Shown here: piece after piece, positions 6,037-9,356 of the stretch
How the letters are laid out: each line of letters begins with the position of its first letter
How positions within the stretch are numbered: the first letter of the stretch is position 1
Source of the DNA: DAIRVC01 sp036803025
GTDB taxonomy: Bacteria > Chloroflexota > Anaerolineae > Anaerolineales > E44-bin32
Length of the DNA stretch: 9,356 nucleotides
NCBI GenBank assembly: GCA_036803025.1
Contig: DAIRVC010000102.1
Span: forward strand, 1 to 9,356
Direction: 5' to 3'
The notes under the pieces: model-generated
Told to the model about the DNA's origin: nothing
The model's input: the letters and a program-made list of their open reading frames with translations, nothing else
The model's database searches: none
Made by a program: the position numbers and the translations under genes

Positions 6037-6129
6037 CGAGCCCGCCTCCCCTTCTTGTGACGGCTGGCGCAGACAGTATACGTCGGCCAGGCCTGCCGGG
6101 CAACTGCCGCCCGGCGAGCCCGCCTCCCC
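6037..6129. repeat. 15-bp direct repeat flanking the minus-strand promoter candidate
   Basis: CGAGCCCGCCTCCCC occurs at 6037-6051 and again at 6115-6129, 78 bp apart. The copies bracket the -10/-35 candidate of the propeller lipoprotein gene. Confidence 0.55.
6075..6103 (-). promoter_or_regulatory. Candidate promoter of the lipoprotein operon
   Basis: On the minus strand, TTGCCC (6098-6103), 17 nt, TATACT (6075-6080): 4 of 6 and 5 of 6 matches to the -35 and -10 consensus. Transcription would start near 6068, giving a leader of about 110 nt. A 7-bp hairpin (6095-6115: GCCGGGC, 7-nt loop, GCCCGGC) overlaps the -35. Confidence 0.45.
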
Positions 6130-6140
6130 CAGGGGTCCCA

Positions 6141-6170
6141 TAGACACAGACTGGCCTCCTCGGTTAGAAT
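6141..6170 (+). promoter_or_regulatory. Promoter of the tetR-SDR-SDR operon
   Basis: TAGACA (6141-6146), 18 nt, TAGAAT (6165-6170): each hexamer matches the sigma-70-type consensus at 5 of 6 positions. Transcription is expected to start near 6177, inside the operator palindrome. Confidence 0.65.
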
Positions 6171-6173
6171 AAA

Positions 6174-6187
6174 ACCGACCGGTCGGT
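6174..6187. promoter_or_regulatory. TetR-type operator, perfect 14-bp palindrome
   Basis: ACCGACC followed directly by GGTCGGT. Palindromes of this form are typical operators of TetR-family repressors. It lies immediately after the -10 box and covers the expected transcription start, and is 22 nt before the repressor start codon, so autorepression is the natural reading. Confidence 0.75.
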
Positions 6188-6197
6188 ATGTTTTTCC

Positions 6198-6201
6198 GGA
6201 G
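6198..6201 (+). promoter_or_regulatory. Ribosome binding site deciding the tetR start
   Basis: GGAG lies 7 nt before the ATG at 6209. The alternative ATG at 6188 directly abuts the operator and would have a leader of only about 11 nt without such a site. Confidence 0.65.
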
Positions 6202-6208
6202 AAGTGCC

Positions 6209-6859
6209 ATGCCCGCTCAATCCCGAGGGTTCCGTACCCGCAACCACATCCTCGACGCCGCCCTGGAGTGTTTCTCTCGCTCCGGCTATGACGCCACGGG
6301 CGTAGCCGAGATCTGCCTGGCCGCCGGGGTGACCAAGGGCGCCTTCTACCACCACTTCCCCAGCAAGCACGCTGCGTTCCTTGAACTGCTTGAGCGCTGG
6401 CTTTCTGACCTGGATGAGCAACTGGCAGCGGTGCGCCTCGGCTCGGAAACGGTGCCCGACTCGCTGCGGCGAATGGCGTCTATCGCTCCGGCGATCTTCG
6501 AGTCGGCGCGTGGCCGCGTGCCGTTGTTCCTGGAATTCTGGACTCAAGCCAGCCGCGACCCGGTCGTCTGGCAGGCCAGCATCGCACCTTACCGCCGCTA
6601 TCAGCAGTTCTTCGCCGCCCTGCTGGAAGCGGGAGTCGTCGAGGGGTCGCTGCGGCCGGTGGATACCCAGGTCGCCTCCCATTGGCTGGTGGCCTTCGCC
6701 GTCGGCCTGCTGTTGCAGGGCGCACTCGATCCTACCGGCACCGACTGGGGGCATATCACCCAGGACGGCATGCGATCGCTGCTGACTATCTGGGCCCCTC
6801 CGGCCAAGACCTCCTCCGCCGACCATCCATCGCCCCCGGGAAGGGAGGCCTCCCCATGA
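6209..6859 (+). CDS. TetR-family transcriptional repressor
   Basis: The 216-residue product has the standard N-terminal TetR DNA-binding domain: RNHILDAALECFSRSGYDAT (11-30), then the helix-turn-helix VAEICLAAGVTKGAFYHHFPSK (about 32-53) with its conserved Y-H-H-F. The remaining roughly 150 residues form the variable ligand-binding and dimerisation part, so the inducer cannot be read from sequence. Start at 6209 is preferred because of the GGAG site and because an upstream ATG touches the operator. The C-terminus is Pro/Ser-rich. The stop codon overlaps the next start (ATGA), so repressor and the extended SDR are translationally coupled. It most likely represses its own operon through the palindrome at 6174-6187; control of the divergent lipoprotein gene is possible but less likely from position. 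Confidence 0.93.
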   Translation: MPAQSRGFRTRNHILDAALECFSRSGYDATGVAEICLAAGVTKGAFYHHFPSKHAAFLELLERWLSDLDEQLAAVRLGSETVPDSLRRMASIAPAIFESARGRVPLFLEFWTQASRDPVVWQASIAPYRRYQQFFAALLEAGVVEGSLRPVDTQVASHWLVAFAVGLLLQGALDPTGTDWGHITQDGMRSLLTIWAPPAKTSSADHPSPPGREASP

Positions 6860-7866
6860 TCCTCGTCACCGGCGCCACCGGCCACATCGGCAACGTACTG
6901 GTCCGCGAACTGACCGCCCGCGGCAAGAAGGTCCGCGCGTTCCTCCTGCCCGGAGAAGACCCCTCCCCGTTGGACGGTTTGCCGGTGCAGCGTGTCGAAG
7001 GCGATGTGCTCGACCCGCATTCCATCGCCGCCGCGCTCGAGGGGGTCGAGCAGGTTTACCACCTGGCCGGCCTGATCTCGATCATGCCCGACATGTACGA
7101 CCAGTTGTATAGGGTCAATGTCGTCGGCACACGCAACATCCTCGACGCCTGCCGCCGCGCCCGCGTCCGCCGCCTGGTCTACACCAGTTCGATCCACGCG
7201 ATCGCCGTGCCCCCAGAAGGGCACGTGATCGATGAGAGCCTGCCTTTGGATCCGGCGCAGGCGTGGGGCGACTACGACCGCACCAAAGCGATGGCGACGC
7301 TGGAAGTCCAGCGGGCTGCCGCCGAGGGCCTGAACGCGGTCATCGTCTGCCCGACGGGCGTGATCGGGCCGTACGACTTCCGCCGCTCGGAGATCGGGCA
7401 GTTCCTTCTCGACTGCGCCCAGCCCGGCCTCAAGTTCTGCATCGAGGGCGCCTACGACTTCGTCGATGTCCGCGACGTCGCCACCGGACATATCCTGGCT
7501 TGCGAGCGCGGCCGGCGCGGGGAGAGCTACATCCTGGCGGGCTCACGCCTTTCAGTGCGCCGCATCCTGGCCCTGGTGGAGGAAATCACCGGCCGCCGCG
7601 GCCCGCACCTCCACGTCCCACTGTGGCTGGCGGAATTGGCCTCGAACTTCGCGCCGCTGTTCTATCGCTTGACCCACACCAAGCCACGCTTCACACCCTA
7701 CTCACTCCACACCATCACCAGCAATTCGGTGATCAGCCCGCGCAAGGCGCGCGGCGAGCTCGGCTTCAACACGCGACCGGCGCGCGAAACGATCGCCGAC
7801 ACATTGCGCTGGTTCGCCGAGCAAGGCGCCTTGCGCCTGGCACCGGCGACAGTCCGCGCCCGCTGA
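6856..7866 (+). CDS. Extended SDR, NAD(P)-dependent epimerase/reductase (dihydroflavonol-reductase-like)
   Basis: The 336-residue product starts directly with the Rossmann dinucleotide motif MILVTGATGHIG (G6, G9, G12). Family features follow in order: GDVLDP, VYHLAGLIS, VNVVGTRNILDA, the active-site YTSS (S111/S112), and the catalytic pair Y140 and K144 in YDRTK. The CPTGVIGPYD and FVDVRDVATGHILA segments are typical of extended SDRs of the epimerase, dihydroflavonol-4-reductase or 3-beta-hydroxysteroid-dehydrogenase-like group. Those enzymes reduce, oxidise or epimerise hydroxyl/keto groups on sugars, lipids or isoprenoids; the substrate is unknown. A longer in-frame upstream extension overlaps tetR and is rejected: GGGAGG lies 7 nt before this ATG. 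It belongs to the repressor-controlled operon. Confidence 0.92.
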   Translation: MILVTGATGHIGNVLVRELTARGKKVRAFLLPGEDPSPLDGLPVQRVEGDVLDPHSIAAALEGVEQVYHLAGLISIMPDMYDQLYRVNVVGTRNILDACRRARVRRLVYTSSIHAIAVPPEGHVIDESLPLDPAQAWGDYDRTKAMATLEVQRAAAEGLNAVIVCPTGVIGPYDFRRSEIGQFLLDCAQPGLKFCIEGAYDFVDVRDVATGHILACERGRRGESYILAGSRLSVRRILALVEEITGRRGPHLHVPLWLAELASNFAPLFYRLTHTKPRFTPYSLHTITSNSVISPRKARGELGFNTRPARETIADTLRWFAEQGALRLAPATVRAR

Positions 7867-7898
7867 CCTTCGCCGCACGGGGCGCAGGGACCCCTATC

Positions 7899-8705
7899 AT
7901 GAAGTCCTGGCTCGGCAGAATCGCGGTCATCACCGGAGCCTCGTCCGGCATCGGCGCAGCCATCGCCCGGCAACTGGCCCGCCAGGGTATGCGGCTGGCG
8001 CTCGTCGCCCGCCGCCAAGACCGCCTCGAAGAGCTGGCGGCGGAGATTCGCAGCCACGGCGGCCGTGCTGACGTCGTACCGGCCGATTTGACGCTGGCCT
8101 CCGACCGGGCCGCCGCGCTGGAGGCGGTCGCCAGCCGGGTGGGGCCCGTCGACGTTCTGGTCAACAACGCCGGATTTGGATGGTACGGCTATGCGGATGA
8201 GATGGCGCCGACTCTGGCGCGTGACATGCTGGAGGTCAACACTGCGGCGGTGGTCGACCTGACGCTGACGCTCTTGCGCCAGATGCGCCGCCGCGGCCGC
8301 GGCCACGTCATCAACATCAGCTCGATCGCCGGCAGCCTGCCCAGTCAGGGGGTGGCGCTGTATGGCGCCACCAAAGCCTTCCTGGATGCATTCAGTTCCG
8401 CCCTCCACCGCGAGCTGCGCGGCAGCGGAGTCCATGTCAGCGTGGTCAGGCCGGGGCCCGTCATCAGCGAGTTCTACAGCACCGCCGGCCGCAAGCCCGG
8501 TGGCGGCCCTGTCCCGGCTGAGCGCTTCGCGGTGCGGGCTGAACGCGTGGCCGACCGCGTCTGGCGTCTCCTCAACCAGCCGCGCCGGGTGGCCTACGTT
8601 CCTGGGCTGCTTTCCCTCGTCCCCTGGATCGAGCCGTCTTTGGGCTGGGCGATGGACCTGCTCGGGCCGTTGCTGCTCAGGCGGCGTTCAGGCACGCCCT
8701 CGTGA
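7899..8705 (+). CDS. Classical short-chain dehydrogenase/reductase with hydrophobic C-terminus
   Basis: The 268-residue product has the classical SDR plan: cofactor motif TGASSGIG (12-19), NNAG (89-92), the EVN asparagine near 115, S142 in the INISS strand, and Y155/K159 in YGATK, completing the N-S-Y-K catalytic set. The basic ARRQDR after the second strand suggests NADP(H) preference. VRPGPVISEF follows. The C-terminal stretch (VPGLLSLVPWIEPSLGWAMDLLG) is hydrophobic and may associate with the membrane, as in SDRs acting on acyl or sterol-like lipids (inference). AGGGA lies 8 nt upstream of the ATG, and the gap from the extended SDR is 32 nt, so all three genes form one operon. A pathway of two successive carbonyl/hydroxyl steps on a hydrophobic substrate is plausible but unproven. 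Confidence 0.93.
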   Translation: MKSWLGRIAVITGASSGIGAAIARQLARQGMRLALVARRQDRLEELAAEIRSHGGRADVVPADLTLASDRAAALEAVASRVGPVDVLVNNAGFGWYGYADEMAPTLARDMLEVNTAAVVDLTLTLLRQMRRRGRGHVINISSIAGSLPSQGVALYGATKAFLDAFSSALHRELRGSGVHVSVVRPGPVISEFYSTAGRKPGGGPVPAERFAVRAERVADRVWRLLNQPRRVAYVPGLLSLVPWIEPSLGWAMDLLGPLLLRRRSGTPS

Positions 8706-8716
8706 TTCCAGGCCGG

Positions 8717-8747
8717 GCCGGGGCTCTTGCGACTTCCAGTCCCCGGC
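8717..8747 (+). other. Hairpin after the SDR operon
   Basis: GCCGGGG (8717-8723) pairs with CCCCGGC (8741-8747) around a 17-nt loop, 11 nt after the SDR stop. No T-run follows, so a terminator role is uncertain. The rest of 8706-8903 shows no gene or motif I can support. Confidence 0.25.
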
Positions 8748-8903
8748 TCGATATTGCCGCGATCCAACGCCGCCCATCCCCCGGTCTCGCCCGCGCACCG
8801 TCAGCATGCACCCGCCGTCGCCCCGCGCCGCGCGAGTCCAATGACCCAGATCAACGTTCACATGGCTTCGCACCTGCCAGTACGGCCTGCCTCAGACCGG
8901 CTC

Positions 8904-8912
8904 TGCTATAAT
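8904..8912 (+). promoter_or_regulatory. Extended -10 promoter of gatC
   Basis: TGCTATAAT is a perfect extended -10 (TGn plus TATAAT). No good -35 is present at the usual distance, which extended -10 promoters do not need. Transcription would begin near 8919, about four bases before the gatC ATG. Confidence 0.7.
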
Positions 8913-8922
8913 CCCCCCTGCC

Positions 8923-9210
8923 ATGGCGCTGACCCTCGACGAAGTCCGCCATATTGCCCGGCTGGCCCGGCTGCGTCTGTCGCCTGAGGAAGAGGCACGC
9001 TTTCGCCAGCAGCTGTCCGCCATCCTCGAGCACGCCGCCCGCCTGGCACAGATCGATACGGCCTCCATTCCTCCGACTGCCACGGTCCTGCCGCTGCGCG
9101 CGCCGCTGCGCCCCGACCAGCCGCGCCCGGGTCTACCCGCCGACCAGGCCCTGGCCAACGCCCCGGCCGTCGACGGGACGATGTTCCGCATCCCGCCGGT
9201 CTTCGAGTGA
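8923..9210 (+). CDS. gatC: Asp-tRNA(Asn)/Glu-tRNA(Gln) amidotransferase subunit C
   Basis: The 95-residue product has the usual GatC length and landmarks: LTLDEVRHIARLARLRLSPEE (4-24), the FRQQLSAILEH helix, and the C-terminal ADQALANAPAVDGTMFRIPPVFE ending. GatC wraps around GatA and stabilises the GatCAB complex, which converts Glu-tRNA(Gln) or Asp-tRNA(Asn) to the amide form in organisms lacking the matching synthetase. No Shine-Dalgarno sequence precedes the ATG: the ten bases before it are C-rich, and the -10 box ends only ten bases upstream, so the mRNA should be leaderless or nearly so. gatA follows 43 nt after the stop codon. Confidence 0.95.
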   Translation: MALTLDEVRHIARLARLRLSPEEEARFRQQLSAILEHAARLAQIDTASIPPTATVLPLRAPLRPDQPRPGLPADQALANAPAVDGTMFRIPPVFE

Positions 9211-9253
9211 GGTGGGCACGGCCGCCCGCGCCCCGACGGCCAAACCGCGCCGC

Positions 9254-9356
9254 ATGGCCGACCTGACCGATCTTTCCCTTCTCGACGCCTGCGCCGCCCT
9301 TCGTTCGGGCGAGACCTCCTCCGAGGCGCTGACCCTCGCCTGCCTGGAGCGCATCG
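9254..9356 (+). CDS. gatA: Glutamyl/aspartyl-tRNA amidotransferase subunit A, 3'-truncated
   Basis: The visible 34 residues (starting MADLTDLSLLDACAALRSGE, then SSEALTLACLERI) fit the N-terminus of GatA, whose usual form is 'L...ELHALLRSGEVSSVELTEAYLERI'. GatA is the amidase-signature subunit that releases ammonia from glutamine for GatB; the Lys-Ser-Ser catalytic part lies beyond the window. The ATG at 9254 gives a normal N-terminal length. An in-frame GTG at 9212, one base after the gatC stop codon, would add 14 basic, Pro/Ala-rich residues; neither start has a clear ribosome binding site. Position straight after gatC supports the call. Confidence 0.85.
   Translation, partial: MADLTDLSLLDACAALRSGETSSEALTLACLERI

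Noticed and set aside
6601..7491. Open frame of 296 codons on the minus strand
   Set aside because: Antisense to tetR and the extended SDR, both of which have complete family motifs; the antisense product has none.
7263..7898. Long N-terminal extension of the classical SDR
   Set aside because: The frame is open upstream but overlaps the extended SDR out of frame and is Arg/Pro-rich; the ATG at 7899 with AGGGA upstream starts right before the Rossmann motif.
1..9356. CRISPR arrays, tRNA or rRNA genes, transposases, integrases, attachment sites
   Set aside because: No regularly spaced repeats, no tRNA-like cloverleaf or rRNA-like conserved segment, and no mobile-element protein motif was seen in any frame.

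Overview
The window is a high-GC, gene-dense bacterial chromosome segment with no sign of phage, IS, CRISPR or RNA genes. The gene mix suggests a Chloroflexota-like (Anaerolineae-type) genome, probably metagenomic: a multi-lamin-tail-domain protein, lipoproteins with Pro/Glu/Thr-rich linkers, a deazaflavin (F420)-type reductase, and a gatC that appears to be almost leaderless. The lineage is an inference from gene content only.

Layout. Positions 1-1157 (+) hold the 3' part of a secreted-type lamin-tail-domain protein, followed by a hairpin. Positions 1380-2283 (+) hold a small four-helix membrane protein and a deazaflavin-dependent oxidoreductase 19 nt apart. Positions 2408-2635 (+) hold a small PspC-domain membrane protein, ending in a terminator shared with the converging minus-strand block.

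The minus-strand block, read from 5956 down to 2697, is: a beta-propeller lipoprotein, a second cysteine-bearing lipoprotein, a cytoplasmic 16-cysteine zinc-ribbon protein, then (after a strong hairpin) a Nudix hydrolase. The two lipoproteins share a matched 26-nt leader and signal peptide but have unrelated mature parts. This is the least ordinary part of the window.

The divergent intergenic region 5957-6208 holds candidate promoters in both directions, a 15-bp direct repeat and a perfect 14-bp TetR-type operator. On the plus strand this drives a three-gene operon (6209-8705): TetR repressor, extended SDR, classical SDR. The repressor stop and the first SDR start overlap (ATGA). The operator lies over the predicted transcription start, so the operon is probably autoregulated.

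From 8904 a near-perfect extended -10 element sits just before gatC (8923-9210) and the start of gatA (9254 to the window end), which encode subunits of the tRNA-dependent amidotransferase. No gap exceeds about 255 nt. I found no convincing undescribed system. The best leads are the duplicated lipoprotein leader module, the zinc-ribbon partner gene, the hairpin before the Nudix gene, and the almost leaderless gatC.
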